Of a stretch of DNA of 33,346 nt, positions 1 to 8,519 are shown in pieces; position 1 is the first letter of the stretch; every line of letters starts with the position of its first letter. This stretch comes from Chloroflexota bacterium (GTDB lineage Bacteria; Chloroflexota; Dehalococcoidia; DSTF01; JACRBR01): contig JAGWOC010000032.1 of assembly GCA_028872875.1 (NCBI GenBank), positions 1-33,346 on the forward strand. The letters are read 5' to 3'. The notes under the pieces are model-generated. The model did no database searches. It was not told the DNA's origin and saw only the letters and a list, made by a program, of their open reading frames with translations. The translations under genes and the position numbers were made by a program.

Positions 1-783
1 ATCCGGGTGGTTTATCCACCGCTCTAGGAACTCGTCGATGTTCTCTTTCACGCGACTCATCGCTTGGGCATTGAACTTCGGGTTGCCTGCGAGGAGCGAA
101 TACGGCAGGCCGGTTCGGACAGAGAGAGCACGAAGCTGGGGAACCGAGTAGAACTCAGACGGCCACTTCTGGTGTTTGCTGTTGTTGCATGCGTGACAGA
201 GAAGGGTCGGCCCGATCTGGAGCGGCCAAAGATAGTAAGCCGGCAACGTGTGGTCGATCGCGAATCCGTTGGGAGGACGCGAGTGTCGCTCCAGCGCCTT
301 GCCGCACTTGAAGCACTTTCCGTCGAACCGCTCATAGAGGCGAGATGTGTCAATGCGCCGATCTCCGGCGAGGAGGTCATAGAAACGCCGTCGTTCGGAG
401 GCCTCGCGATGCTGATCAGGAGTGCGGAGGGGATTCAGCACGGGGTTGATCTTGGTGTTCTTGCACTCGATGCACTCGAACTGCCGCCCGGATCGCCATG
501 AGCGGCTCGCGGGCGCGTGCTTGTGGAAGTTCCCGATCGGTTGTAGCTGTTCGCAGACCTTGCAGTATTTGAATTGCGCGGACTTCAGAATAATCTGAGC
601 TGTGTTCTCGAAAGTGCAAAGGTCGCAGATGACGGGCTGTTGGCTGTCCCAGTCGTCTTCGCCCAGCTTGAGCAGCCGCTCACAACTTGGCCTTCCGCAT
701 TCGAACACGCGGAAGACCTGCTGATAGTCGACCACGCCGGAGCCCCGGAGTCCGGTTCGGTTCGTTGTGGGACGCCTTGGCAT
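1..783 (-). CDS. HNH endonuclease, C-terminally cut by window edge
   Basis: An open frame of 261 codons runs without a stop from the ATG at 783 to base 1 and continues beyond the window. Three Cys-pair units are visible: C29/C34 with C53/C56; C74/C77 with C104/C107; and C157/C160 with C196/C199. The last encloses an HNH-type core: Asp-His at 177-178, then CHACNN at 196-201 and a KWPSEFY stretch near 206-212. This suits a metal-dependent DNA nuclease with structural zinc sites, and the layout resembles HNH-type restriction enzymes, but no methyltransferase partner lies in the window. The ATG is the first start after the in-frame ilvD stop, nine bases away, and has no clear Shine-Dalgarno. Third codon positions are often A or T (for example att, aaa, ttt), unlike the rest of the window, which suggests recent transfer. 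The nuclease call is fairly sure; the restriction role is inference. Confidence 0.8.
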   Translation of the reverse strand, partial: MPRRPTTNRTGLRGSGVVDYQQVFRVFECGRPSCERLLKLGEDDWDSQQPVICDLCTFENTAQIILKSAQFKYCKVCEQLQPIGNFHKHAPASRSWRSGRQFECIECKNTKINPVLNPLRTPDQHREASERRRFYDLLAGDRRIDTSRLYERFDGKCFKCGKALERHSRPPNGFAIDHTLPAYYLWPLQIGPTLLCHACNNSKHQKWPSEFYSVPQLRALSVRTGLPYSLLAGNPKFNAQAMSRVKENIDEFLERWINHPD

Positions 784-792
784 GACATAAGC

Positions 793-2481
793 TTAGCGGA
801 TCCACACTCCCGCGCGCGTGATCGCGCCTTCGCTGGCGCTCGAGACCTGGGCGGCGTACTTGGCCATGACGCCGGTCTTGTAGCGCGGCGCCGGGGCGCG
901 CCAGTCGCGCAGGCGGGCCGCGATCTCGTCGTCGCTCAGCAGGACATCGAGGCGGCGGTCCGGGATGTCGAAGCTGATCGTGTCGCCGTCGCGCAGGGCG
1001 GCGATCGGGCCGCCGACGAAGGCCTCGGGCGCGACGTGGCCCGCCATCAGGCCGCGCGTCGCGCCACTGAAGCGGCCGTCGGTCAGCAGCGCCACCGTCT
1101 CGCCCATGCCTTCCCCGACGATCGCCGAGGTGACGCCGAGCATCTCGCGCATGCCGGGGCCGCCCTTCGGGCCCTCGTAGCGGATGACGACGACATCGCC
1201 GGGCTGGATGCGGTGGCCGGTGACGGCGGCCATCGCCTCTTCCTCGCGGTCGAAGACGCGCGCCGGGCCGCGATGCGTCAGCCGCTCGTGGCCGGCGACC
1301 TTGACGACGCAGCCCTCCGGCGCCAGGTTGCCGTGGAGGATGACGAGGCCGCCCGTCGCCTTCAGCGGGTTGGCGAGCGGGCGGACGACGTCCTGCCCCG
1401 GCGTCTCGACGGCCGTGCGGGACGCCTCTGCGAAGCTGCCCGTGGGCGTCGCCTGGGCGCCATCTGCGTAGCCGCCCTCGACGAGGCGGCGGGCGACGAG
1501 CTGGACGCCGCCCGCGCGGTCGAGGTCGGCGGCGACGTAGCGTCCGCCCGGCTTCAGGTCGGCGAGCAGCGGCGTGCGGTCGCTGACGGCATCGAAGTCG
1601 TCGATGGTGAGCGGCACGCCCGCCTCGCGGGCGATGGCGAGCAGGTGCAGCACGGCGTTCGTCGAGCCGCCCGTCGCGGCGACGCCGGCGATGGCGTTCT
1701 CGAACGCCCCGCGCGTCAGGATGTCCAGCGGGCGCTGGTTGCGCCGCAGGACGTCCATGACGACCTCGCCCGCGCGTGCGCCCACATCGTCCTTGCGGGG
1801 GTCGACGGCGGGCACGCTGGCGCTGCCCATCGGCGAGAGGCCGATGAACTCCATCGCGAGTGCCATCGTGTTCGCCGTGAACTGGCCGCCGCAGGCCCCG
1901 GCGCCCGGGCACGCCGCATGCTCGAGGCGGTCGAGGTCCGCGTCGGAGAGGAGCCCGGCGGCGTTCTGGCCGACGCCCTCGAAGACGTCCTGGATGTTCA
2001 CATCGCGGCCGTCGAAGGTGCCGGGCAGGATCGAGCCGCCGTAGAGGATGATGCCGGGGACGTTGAGCCGCGCCAGCGCCATCGCCGCCGCCGGGATGGT
2101 CTTGTCGCAGCCGACAAGGCAGACGAGCGCATCGAACATGTAGCCGCGCGCGCAGAGCTCGATGGAGTCGGCGATCAGCTCGCGGGAGACGAGCGAGGTC
2201 TTCATGCCCTCGGTGCCCATCGTGATGCCGTCGCTGATGGCGATGGTGTTGAACTCCATCGGCGTGCCGCCGGCCTTGCGGACGCCGTCGGCCACCTTCA
2301 CCGCGAGCGCGCGCAGGTTGAAGTTGCACGGCATGGTGCCGATCCAGGTGTTGGCGATGCCGACGAACGGTCGTTCGATGTCCTCGCGCGTCAGGCCGAT
2401 GCTGTAGAAGTACGAGCGGGCGGCTGCGCGGTCGCGGCCGTCGGTGATGGTGCGCGAGTTCCACTTGGGGTCGAAGCTCAT
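793..2481 (-). CDS. ilvD: Dihydroxy-acid dehydratase
   Basis: This 562-residue protein matches IlvD over its full length. IlvD dehydrates 2,3-dihydroxy-3-methylbutanoate and its isoleucine-pathway analogue to 2-keto acids in cytosolic branched-chain amino acid synthesis. The three Fe-S-ligating cysteines are at C52 (TMPCNFN), C125 (GCDKTIP) and C197 (ACGGQF). The SDGI motif near 83-86 and the DK pair at 126-127 belong to the metal-binding active site. The ATG at 2481 follows an AGGAGG Shine-Dalgarno at good spacing. No other ilv gene is in the window, so it is an isolated pathway gene here. The HNH nuclease gene begins nine bases after its stop and may share its transcript. A long frame antisense to it is a high-GC shadow. 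Confidence 0.97.
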   Translation of the reverse strand: MSFDPKWNSRTITDGRDRAAARSYFYSIGLTREDIERPFVGIANTWIGTMPCNFNLRALAVKVADGVRKAGGTPMEFNTIAISDGITMGTEGMKTSLVSRELIADSIELCARGYMFDALVCLVGCDKTIPAAAMALARLNVPGIILYGGSILPGTFDGRDVNIQDVFEGVGQNAAGLLSDADLDRLEHAACPGAGACGGQFTANTMALAMEFIGLSPMGSASVPAVDPRKDDVGARAGEVVMDVLRRNQRPLDILTRGAFENAIAGVAATGGSTNAVLHLLAIAREAGVPLTIDDFDAVSDRTPLLADLKPGGRYVAADLDRAGGVQLVARRLVEGGYADGAQATPTGSFAEASRTAVETPGQDVVRPLANPLKATGGLVILHGNLAPEGCVVKVAGHERLTHRGPARVFDREEEAMAAVTGHRIQPGDVVVIRYEGPKGGPGMREMLGVTSAIVGEGMGETVALLTDGRFSGATRGLMAGHVAPEAFVGGPIAALRDGDTISFDIPDRRLDVLLSDDEIAARLRDWRAPAPRYKTGVMAKYAAQVSSASEGAITRAGVWIR

Positions 2482-2547
2482 GGTGTCCTCCTGCTGGGCT
2501 CAGGGTAGCGAGACGGCTTGCGTCGGAATAGTGTGCGGCAGGCATAC

Positions 2548-2576
2548 TTGACTCTTGCGCGACGGTCGGCCATCGT
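2548..2576 (+). promoter_or_regulatory. Putative sigma-70 promoter for the lipoprotein gene
   Basis: TTGACT at 2548-2553 (five of six matches to the -35 consensus) is followed after 17 bases by CATCGT at 2571-2576, a weak -10. It lies just upstream of the ATG at 2606, in the divergent gap next to ilvD. The -35 and the spacing are good; the -10 is poor. Confidence 0.4.
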
Positions 2577-2605
2577 AGCGGTCTGTACAGGAGACGTGGG
2601 GAGCC

Positions 2606-3340
2606 ATGCGACGGACGGTCCTGCCCGGCGTCCTCGTGCTGGCCGCTTTGCTGGCGACTGCTGCCTGCGGCGGCTCGAAGAAGAGCGGCGCCACGGCGAT
2701 CGCACCGATTGCCGGCGCGACGGCGGCGGCCGCGGCGGCGACGCCGATGACCATCGACCAGGCGCGCGCGCTGCTGGCGCGCGCGTCACTGGAGCCCGCC
2801 GACCTGCCGGCCGGCTGGAAGGTGATGTCCGACACGACGACCGACAACGCCGCCGCCGCCGCGGCGGACCCGTCGAGCGCGGCATCGAACACGCGCTGCG
2901 GCCGGCTGCTGGGGCGCACGGTGGCGGACCAGCCAGCGGATCCGGTGCCCGCGTTCATCAGCGGGCAGACGGTCTCGTACTTCTCGAGCCTGACGGTGTA
3001 CGCGACGGCGGCGGGCGCGACCGACTGCTCGAACGAAGCCGCCGCGCGCTACCAGCAGCCGGGGGAGCTGGCCAAGGCGTTCGGCACGCTGTTCACCGAC
3101 CCGAAGGCCGTCGTCGTGAAGCCGGTGACGTTTCCCGCCACGGGCGACGGGTCGTTCGCGGCGACGCTGGCCGGCAAGGTCAACGTTTCTGGCACGATCA
3201 TCGACCTGACGGTGCTCGTCGTCGGCTTCCGGAAGGGGAACGTGACGGCCGTTGTTGGCTCCGCGGCGAACGAGGCGCCGCCGATGGCGGACCTGACGCC
3301 GCTGGTCAACCTGGTGCTGCGCCGGATTTCCGCGGAGTAG
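2606..3340 (+). CDS. Putative secreted lipoprotein, unknown function
   Basis: The 244-residue product starts with two Arg, a hydrophobic stretch and a cysteine at position 21 (LATAAC followed by GGS). This looks like a type II signal peptide, although the lipobox is not ideal (Thr at -3). An Ala-rich linker follows, then a soluble domain from about residue 48 with three further Cys (near 98, 141 and nearby) and alternating hydrophobic strands to the C-terminus. I do not recognise the soluble domain. A GGGGAG Shine-Dalgarno precedes the ATG. It sits 17 bases ahead of the alpha/beta hydrolase gene, so the two are probably co-transcribed. Expected location is the outer face of the cytoplasmic membrane; the function is unknown. 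Confidence 0.75.
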   Translation: MRRTVLPGVLVLAALLATAACGGSKKSGATAIAPIAGATAAAAAATPMTIDQARALLARASLEPADLPAGWKVMSDTTTDNAAAAAADPSSAASNTRCGRLLGRTVADQPADPVPAFISGQTVSYFSSLTVYATAAGATDCSNEAAARYQQPGELAKAFGTLFTDPKAVVVKPVTFPATGDGSFAATLAGKVNVSGTIIDLTVLVVGFRKGNVTAVVGSAANEAPPMADLTPLVNLVLRRISAE

Positions 3341-3357
3341 CGCGTCGACGAGGATAA

Positions 3358-4014
3358 ATGCCGGATACGATGCTCCGCGTGCAGGTGACGGCAGGGACGC
3401 CGGTCAGCGCCGTGCGCACGGCGGCGCGCGGTGGGGCGGCTCAGTGGACGCTCGTGTACGCGCCCGGCGCCGGCTCCAACATCGACGACCCGTTCGGGCG
3501 TCGGCTGGCGGACGTCCTGCCGGCGCGCGGCGTCAGCGTCGTCCGGTTCCAGTTCCCGTACATGGAGGCGCACCGCCGCACACCCGACCGGACGCCCGCG
3601 CTGGAGGCGACGTGGCGGGCCGTCATCGACGCCGTGCGGGCGCCGGGCGAAAAGCTGTGCGCCGGCGGCCGGTCGATGGGCGGGCGCATCGCCTCGCAGG
3701 TGGTGGCCGAGCGGGTGGTGGTGGACGCGCTGGTGCTCTTCGCCTACCCCCTGCACCCGCCCGGGCTGCCCGAGCGGTCCCGCGATGCGCACCTGGCGTC
3801 CGTACGGGTCCGGACGCTGTTCTGCAGCGGCACGCGCGATGCCTTCGCGACGCCCGATGAGCTGCACGCGGTGGCGGCGACGATGAGGCGCGCGAAGGTG
3901 CACCTGCTCGAGAAGGCCGACCACAGCTTCGCGCCGCCGAGGGCGAGCGGAAGGACGCGCGACGACGTGTTCGCCGAGGCGACGGCGGCGCTCGCGCGCT
4001 GGCTGCGGGTCTGA
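3358..4014 (+). CDS. Alpha/beta hydrolase, KANL3/Tex30-like
   Basis: The 218-residue protein has the short-form alpha/beta hydrolase layout of the KANL3/Tex30-like (dienelactone-hydrolase-related) group. An oxyanion-side YAPGAGSN segment lies at 34-41. The nucleophile elbow is GRSMGG with Ser106. A candidate acid is Asp161 in SGTRDAF and a candidate base is His189 in ADHSF. No signal peptide is visible, so it is cytosolic. A GAGG-type ribosome site precedes the ATG, and the gene starts 17 bases after the lipoprotein stop, suggesting one operon. The natural substrate cannot be read from sequence; ester or thioester hydrolysis is the family expectation. Confidence 0.85.
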   Translation: MPDTMLRVQVTAGTPVSAVRTAARGGAAQWTLVYAPGAGSNIDDPFGRRLADVLPARGVSVVRFQFPYMEAHRRTPDRTPALEATWRAVIDAVRAPGEKLCAGGRSMGGRIASQVVAERVVVDALVLFAYPLHPPGLPERSRDAHLASVRVRTLFCSGTRDAFATPDELHAVAATMRRAKVHLLEKADHSFAPPRASGRTRDDVFAEATAALARWLRV

Positions 4015-4063
4015 GGGAGCGCCGGCCCGGCGGCCGGCGATGGCCCGTCGCACGGGCGCGCGC

Positions 4064-4069
4064 TACCAT
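4064..4069 (+). promoter_or_regulatory. Possible -10 element (TACCAT)
   Basis: TACCAT lies 39 bases before the ATG at 4109 in the gap after the hydrolase gene. It matches the TANNNT boxes found before other genes in this window, but no -35 is visible. Confidence 0.3.
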
Positions 4070-4108
4070 GATCTCCGTGGGAGTGCGGATGCGGCCTGAC
4101 GAGACGCG

Positions 4109-4867
4109 ATGCTGAGCGGCGCCCTTCTGCTGGGATCGTCGTTCCTCGCCTCCGCCGTCGAGATGGTGGAGGCGCTGACCATCGTGCTCGCGGTGGGGCT
4201 GACGCACAACTGGCGCACGGCGCTGCTCGGCGTCCTCGCCGGCTTCGTGGCGCTGGCGGCCGTCGTGGCGGCGCTCGGGCCGTCGCTCGTGCACTATGTG
4301 CCGCTGAATGGCCTGCGCGTGGGCGTCGGGGTGCTGCTGCTGATCTTCGGGCTGCAGTGGCTGCGGAAGGCGATCCTGCGTGCGGCGGGGCTGAAGGCAC
4401 CGCACGACGAGGCGCAGATCTTCGAGCGCGAACTCGCCGAACTACGGGGTGGCGCGGCGGGCGGCCAGGCGGTCGACTGGACGGGCTTCGTTGTGTCCTT
4501 CAAGGGCGTCTTCCTCGAGGGGCTCGAGGTGGCGTTCATCGTGCTGACGTTCGGGACGAACTCGGGGCGTTTCGACCTCGCTGCGGCGGGCGCGTTGCTG
4601 GCGTTCGTGATCGTCGGCGCGACGGGCGCCGTGGTGCACCGGCCGCTCGCGCGGGTGCCGGAGAACGCGATCAAGTTCACGGTGGGGCTGGCGCTCGTGT
4701 CCTTCGGCACGTTCTGGGGCGGCGAGGGCATCGGCGTGAAGTGGGCGGCGGGGGATGCCACGATCGTGATCCTGGCGGCGATCTACGCACTGTCCGCCGC
4801 GGCGATCATCAACCTGCTGCAGCGTAGCGTGCCGCCACTGCCGGCGGTTGGCGGGGGCAGCGACTGA
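4109..4867 (+). CDS. FTR1-like integral membrane protein (COG4280 type)
   Basis: The 252-residue protein has about seven hydrophobic segments (roughly 2-30, 35-58, 67-86, 127-149, 155-176, 183-205, 213-236). Segments one and four carry matching acidic motifs, VEMVEA with E18/E21 and LEGLEV with E137/E140. The surrounding stretches 14-30 and 131-149 resemble each other, indicating an internal duplication. ExxE motifs in helices one and four are the hallmark of FTR1/EfeU iron permeases. Here the Arg before the first Glu is absent, so metal transport is an inference. A charged loop (about 97-120) separates the halves. Its TGA overlaps the ATG of the next small gene by one base, so the two are translationally coupled. 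Confidence 0.75.
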   Translation: MLSGALLLGSSFLASAVEMVEALTIVLAVGLTHNWRTALLGVLAGFVALAAVVAALGPSLVHYVPLNGLRVGVGVLLLIFGLQWLRKAILRAAGLKAPHDEAQIFERELAELRGGAAGGQAVDWTGFVVSFKGVFLEGLEVAFIVLTFGTNSGRFDLAAAGALLAFVIVGATGAVVHRPLARVPENAIKFTVGLALVSFGTFWGGEGIGVKWAAGDATIVILAAIYALSAAAIINLLQRSVPPLPAVGGGSD

Positions 4868-5061
4868 TGCGCTGGGTCATCGGCTTCGGGCGCTTCTGGT
4901 GGGACTTCATCGTCGGCGACTCGATCATCCTCGCGGTGGGCGGCATCGCCGTCCTGGTGCTTGGGCTGGCGCTGGCGCGCGCGGGCGACGGCTCGGCCGC
5001 GCAGTTCGTGTTGCCAGCGACGGTCGTCGGCACGCTCGGCGTGAGCCTGCGTCTGCGCTGA
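4867..5061 (+). CDS. Small two-helix membrane protein
   Basis: This 64-residue protein starts at an ATG sharing a base with the preceding TGA, an arrangement typical of coupled translation. It has a Trp/Phe-rich start (FGRFWWDFIVGD), one clear hydrophobic helix (about 20-39) and a weaker second one (about 46-60), ending in basic residues. It has no recognisable family. The coupling to the FTR1-like protein suggests an accessory subunit or stabiliser of that membrane protein. Confidence 0.65.
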   Translation: MRWVIGFGRFWWDFIVGDSIILAVGGIAVLVLGLALARAGDGSAAQFVLPATVVGTLGVSLRLR

Positions 5062-5141
5062 CGCGGCATCGTCCCGTCGGCTCCGTCGGCGCCGCGAGCG
5101 TCGGCGCTTGCATCCTGACTGCCTGACGAGGCGGGGGGCCA

Positions 5142-6365
5142 TTGCTCGAGACTGACGCCTCAGCCGACCTCGCGAAGCCCGCCGTTGCCGGCGTCTCGCG
5201 CAACGTCGTCCTGCTCGGCCTGGTCAGCTTCTTCGCGGACATCAGTAGCGAGATGGCGTACCCGCTCGTGCCGCTCTTCTTGCGCAGCACGCTCGGCGCG
5301 CCGGTGATCGCCGTTGGGGTGATCGAGGGCATCGCTGAGAGCACGGCGAGCCTGATGAAGTTCGTGTTCGGCTGGATGTCGGACAAGTTCAGCCGGCGCC
5401 GCCCGTTCACCGTCGTAGGCTATGCGCTGGCGGCGGTCGCGAAGCCGGGACTCGCGCTCGCCAGCGCGTGGCCGTGGGTGCTGCTGGCGCGCTTCGTTGA
5501 CCGCACGGGCAAGGGCGTGCGGACGGCCCCGCGCGACGCGCTCATCGCGGCATCGACGAGCCCGCGGACGCGCGGGCGTGCGTTCGGCCTGCACCGTTCG
5601 CTGGACACGAGCGGGGCGATCCTGGGCCCGCTGACTGCCATCGGGTTGCTGGCGTGGTTCGGCGGGCAGAACTACCGGCTGGTCTTTGCCCTCGCCGTCA
5701 TTCCTGGCGTGATCTCGGTGGCGCTGCTGGCCTTCGTGCGCGAAGCGAGGCAGCGCCCGAGGAGCGGGCCGCTGCCGCCGCTGCTCTCGCTGCGCGGCTA
5801 CGACCGCCGCTTCCTGACGTTCGTCGGGGTGACGCTGCTCTTCTCGTTCGGCAACTCGAGCGACGCCTTCCTCGTGCTGCGGGCGCGCAACCTTGGGCTC
5901 GGTGCGACGGCGGTGGTGTTCGCGTACGTGCTGTACAACATCTCGTACGCGCTGCTGGCGTTCCCGGCGGGCCGGCGGTCGGACACGGTCGGCCGGCGGC
6001 CGCTGCTGGTCGCCGGCTTCGCGATCTTCGCGCTGGTGTACGCCGGCTTTGCGGCGGCGCGCGGAACGTGGAGCGTGTGGCTGCTGTTTATCGTCTACGG
6101 CGCCTACATCGCCTTTACCGATGGCGTGGGGAAGGCGTATGTGGCGGACATGGCGCCGGCCGAACGCCGGGGCAGCGCGCTCGGGCTGTACACGGCGAGC
6201 ACCGGGGTGATGCTGCTGTTTTCGAGCATCGTCGGCGGTGCGCTGTGGGACCTCTTCGGGCCGGCGGCGACGTTCCTGTTCGGTGCGTCGACGGCGGGGC
6301 TGGCGGCGGTGCTGCTGCTCGTGCTGCCGTCAGCGGGGCGACCTACCCCGCAGCCCCTTCCCTGA
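5142..6365 (+). CDS. MFS transporter
   Basis: The 407-residue protein has the twelve-helix hydrophobic pattern of the major facilitator superfamily. The loop 2/3 signature reads GWMSDKFSRRRPF, and a second copy in the C-terminal half reads PAGRRSDTVGRRP. A conserved DRTGKGVRTAPRDAL stretch follows helix four. The start is assigned to TTG at 5142 after a G-rich ribosome site; no ATG fits better. It follows the small membrane protein gene by 80 bases and may belong to the same operon. The substrate is not deducible; the family exports drugs or metabolites by proton antiport. It converges on dnaJ. Confidence 0.88.
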   Translation: MLETDASADLAKPAVAGVSRNVVLLGLVSFFADISSEMAYPLVPLFLRSTLGAPVIAVGVIEGIAESTASLMKFVFGWMSDKFSRRRPFTVVGYALAAVAKPGLALASAWPWVLLARFVDRTGKGVRTAPRDALIAASTSPRTRGRAFGLHRSLDTSGAILGPLTAIGLLAWFGGQNYRLVFALAVIPGVISVALLAFVREARQRPRSGPLPPLLSLRGYDRRFLTFVGVTLLFSFGNSSDAFLVLRARNLGLGATAVVFAYVLYNISYALLAFPAGRRSDTVGRRPLLVAGFAIFALVYAGFAAARGTWSVWLLFIVYGAYIAFTDGVGKAYVADMAPAERRGSALGLYTASTGVMLLFSSIVGGALWDLFGPAATFLFGASTAGLAAVLLLVLPSAGRPTPQPLP

Positions 6366-6384
6366 GGGGACGGAGAGCCTGGTA

Positions 6385-6400
6385 CCGGCCACCCCGCCGG
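6385..6400. terminator. Small hairpin between convergent genes
   Basis: CCGGC at 6385-6389 can pair with GCCGG at 6396-6400 around a six-base loop, in the 99-base gap where the MFS gene and dnaJ converge. There is no T tract, so termination here is only suggested by position. Confidence 0.3.
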
Positions 6401-6464
6401 CCGAGGACGGGCGGAGCTACGTGGCGCTCGACGCGCACGCGTCCTTCATTACGCTAGAAGGGCA

Positions 6465-7598
6465 TTACCCGAGCGCGCCCTTGATCTTGCCCATCAGGCC
6501 GCGGTCCTCTTGGGGCTTGACGTCGTGGCCCATCGAGGCGGCGAGGCGGCGCAGCAGCTCCTTCTGCTCCTTCGACAGGTCCTTCGGCGTCACGACGTTG
6601 GCGCGCACGATCATGTCGCCGCGGCCGCCGCCGCGCAGGTGGGGGACGCCCTTGCCGCGCACGACGAAGAGCTCGCCGGTCTGCGTCCCGGCGGGGATGC
6701 GCAGCTCGTGCGGCTGGCCGTCGACGGTCGGCACTTCGACGACGTCGCCGAGCGCGACCTGCGCGAAGTGGAGGTCGAGGTCAAGGAGGATGTCGTCCTC
6801 GTCGCGGCGGAAGACCTCGTGCGGCTTGACGTTGATCGCAAGATAGAGGTTGCCGCGCGGGCCGCCCTGCGCGCCCACCTCGCCCTCGCCGGTGAGGCGC
6901 ATCTGCGAGCCGTTATCGACGCCGCCAGGGATCTTGACGGAGAGCGTGCGCTTGCGCTTCTCCCGCCCCGTCCCGCGGCAGTGCCTGCACGGCGTGTTGA
7001 CGACCCGGCCCTCGCCGTGGCAGCGGTCGCACATCGTCACGTTGACGAACTGGCCGAAGATGCTCTGCTGCGTGCGGCGGATCTCGCCGCTGCCGCCGCA
7101 CTGGGGACAGCGCTCGGGCTGGGTGCCGGGCTCCGCGCGCAGGCCGTTGCAGGTGCCGCAGACCTCGGCGGTGGTGACGTCGAACGTCTTCTCGGCGCCG
7201 AAGACCGCCTCTTCGAAGCTGATGGTGATGGAGCGCCGGAGGTCGGCGCCGCGCACGGGTCCGCGCTGGGAGCGGCCGTTGGCACCGCCGAAGAAGGCGT
7301 CGAAGATGTCGCCGAGGCCGCCGAAGCCAAAACCCTCGAAGCCGCGCGCGAAGGGGTTGTCGCCGGCCTGGGCCGCGGCGTGGCCGAAGCGGTCGTACAT
7401 GGCCCGGCGCTCGGGGTCCGAGAGGACCTCATAGGCCTCGTTGACCTCTTTGAAGCGCGCCTCGGCCCCGTGGTCGGCGTTGCGGTCGGGGTGGTACTGC
7501 ATCGCCAGGCGGCGGAAGGCCTTCTTGATCGCGTCCGCCGACGCGTTGCGGGGCACGCCGAGAAGGTCGTAGTAGTCCTGCTTGCTCTCTGTTGCCAT
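6465..7598 (-). CDS. dnaJ: Chaperone DnaJ (Hsp40)
   Basis: The 377-residue product is a full-length type I Hsp40 co-chaperone that stimulates DnaK ATPase and delivers unfolded clients. The J domain covers about 1-72 with HPD at 36-38. A Gly/Phe-rich linker ([15 protein letters not shown]) follows. Next is the zinc region with four CxxC units: CGTC, CPQC, CDRC and CRHC. The first repeat is degenerate after CNG. The C-terminal substrate-binding domains complete the protein. I chose ATG 7598 because the frame upstream reads through tandem-repeat DNA and lacks J-domain similarity; an AGGGA-like ribosome site precedes this ATG. No dnaK or grpE is adjacent. The -10 box TACAAT at 7649-7644 probably drives it. 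Confidence 0.97.
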   Translation of the reverse strand: MATESKQDYYDLLGVPRNASADAIKKAFRRLAMQYHPDRNADHGAEARFKEVNEAYEVLSDPERRAMYDRFGHAAAQAGDNPFARGFEGFGFGGLGDIFDAFFGGANGRSQRGPVRGADLRRSITISFEEAVFGAEKTFDVTTAEVCGTCNGLRAEPGTQPERCPQCGGSGEIRRTQQSIFGQFVNVTMCDRCHGEGRVVNTPCRHCRGTGREKRKRTLSVKIPGGVDNGSQMRLTGEGEVGAQGGPRGNLYLAINVKPHEVFRRDEDDILLDLDLHFAQVALGDVVEVPTVDGQPHELRIPAGTQTGELFVVRGKGVPHLRGGGRGDMIVRANVVTPKDLSKEQKELLRRLAASMGHDVKPQEDRGLMGKIKGALG

Positions 7599-7643
7599 GT
7601 TCCCTGTATCGCCCGACGTATGCGGATGGCGTATCGGTGTTCC

Positions 7644-7649
7644 ATTGTA
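7644..7649 (-). promoter_or_regulatory. -10 box (TACAAT) for dnaJ
   Basis: On the minus strand GCTACAATGG lies 45 bases before the dnaJ ATG. Nearly the same decamer precedes phhB, and close relatives precede lepB and greA. No CIRCE-type inverted repeat is seen near dnaJ. Confidence 0.5.
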
Positions 7650-7691
7650 GCGGCAGGAGGCGGGACGCGGGAATGGCAGGAGGCCGGAGGC

Positions 7692-7726
7692 GGGACGTGG
7701 GACGTGGGACGTGGGACGTGGGAGGA
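7692..7726. repeat. Tandem heptamer repeat GGGACGT
   Basis: Four perfect copies of GGGACGT (7692-7719) are followed by the variant GGGAGGA. Degenerate heptamers extend to the left from about 7655. The array lies in the 167-base gap between the SIMPL-protein gene and dnaJ and overlaps the left arm of the inverted repeat at 7711-7753. Confidence 0.85.
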
Positions 7727-7753
7727 GGCCTCCCCCCACCTCCCACGTCCCAC
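7711..7753. repeat. 15-bp perfect inverted repeat (hairpin)
   Basis: Bases 7711-7725 (GTGGGACGTGGGAGG) are exactly complementary to 7739-7753, with a 13-base loop. The hairpin begins just after the stop of the SIMPL gene on the minus strand, so it could protect or end that transcript. There is no T tract. Its arms are made of the heptamer repeat units, so it may have arisen from the repeat. Confidence 0.8.
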
Positions 7754-7765
7754 CTCCGATCGCCC

Positions 7766-8515
7766 CTACCTGATCGCCCAGGTGACGTTGACGTTGACGC
7801 TGACGTCCAGCTCGCCGGGCTGGATCGGCGTGGCAGGCGCGGCGCCGGCCCTTGCGGCCAGATCCGCGCCGGAGTACTGGACCGGCTTCACCCCGCCGGA
7901 CTCGCTGATCGCCGTCACACTGCCCAGGCTGACGCCGCTGGCCGACGCCAGCGTCTGCGCCTTCGCCTTCGCGTCGGCGACGGCGGCCTCGCGCGCCTGG
8001 CGCTGGAGGTCGGCGGGCTTGTCGATGGTGAAGGCGATGCTCTGGATCTGCGTGTCGTTGCCGCCGGCGTTCACCGCGTCGTCGACGACCTTGCTGGTGT
8101 TGTTGATGTCGCGCACCTTGACCGAGAGGACGTTCGTCACGCGGAAACCCTTGAGGAGCTGGCGGCCGTTCGTGTAGTCGTACTCCGGCGAGATGTTGAG
8201 CTGCAGCGTCTGGATGTCCTTGTCGGCGACGCCGTCGGCCCTCAGCGCCTTCGTGATGGCGGTCAGCGAGGTCGCGGCCTGATCGCGCGCCGCCGCCACC
8301 GTATCGCGCAGCACCGACACGCCCAGTTGCAGCCGCGCGAGGTCCGGCTTGCCGGTGACCTTGCCCTCGCCGGAGACGGAGATGCCGCTCGGCTGGTTCG
8401 GGGTCGTCTGCACGGTCGTGGTCGTCGAGCCGAAGGCGCCGCAGGTCGCTGCGCCGAAGGTCAGGAACGCGGCGGCGCCCAGCACGCCGATGATCGCCAG
8501 TCTGCCTCGCTTCAT
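7766..8515 (-). CDS. SIMPL-domain secreted protein
   Basis: The 249-residue protein has an N-terminal hydrophobic export segment (about 5-25, ending TFGAATCG; the Cys at 25 lacks a good lipobox). A Thr-rich spacer follows, then a SIMPL (DUF541, BP26/OMP28-like) domain from about 45. Diagnostic stretches are [16 protein letters not shown] at its start, the [14 protein letters not shown] region, and [28 protein letters not shown]. These proteins act in the periplasm or at the cell surface; their biochemical role is not settled. ATG 8515 is preferred because GGAGG lies seven bases upstream, inside the end of the anti-sigma gene four bases away, so translation is coupled. It is the third gene of the sigma operon, which suggests an envelope-stress effector or sensor. 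Confidence 0.88.
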   Translation of the reverse strand: MKRGRLAIIGVLGAAAFLTFGAATCGAFGSTTTTVQTTPNQPSGISVSGEGKVTGKPDLARLQLGVSVLRDTVAAARDQAATSLTAITKALRADGVADKDIQTLQLNISPEYDYTNGRQLLKGFRVTNVLSVKVRDINNTSKVVDDAVNAGGNDTQIQSIAFTIDKPADLQRQAREAAVADAKAKAQTLASASGVSLGSVTAISESGGVKPVQYSGADLAARAGAAPATPIQPGELDVSVNVNVTWAIR

Positions 8516-8519
8516 CTGA

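Noticed and set aside
64-501. 145-codon plus frame at the left edge
   Set aside because: It lies antisense to the HNH gene, whose reading frame has clear motifs.
574-2508. 644-codon plus-strand open frame antisense to ilvD
   Set aside because: It is a GC-rich shadow of ilvD: compositionally biased (Arg/Ala/Asp/Val), with no recognisable domain, and it runs on over the HNH gene.
7599-7650. CIRCE-type heat-shock operator before dnaJ
   Set aside because: No TTAGCACTC-N9-GAGTGCTAA-like inverted repeat is present.
7599-7739. N-terminal extension of the dnaJ frame
   Set aside because: It translates the heptamer repeats, has no homology, and the J domain starts at 7598.
7692-7753. CRISPR array
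   Set aside because: The repeat unit is seven bases with no spacers, and no cas gene is present.
6510-8177. 555-codon plus frame over dnaJ and the SIMPL gene
   Set aside because: It spans two real minus-strand genes and the repeat region; composition is that of a shadow frame.
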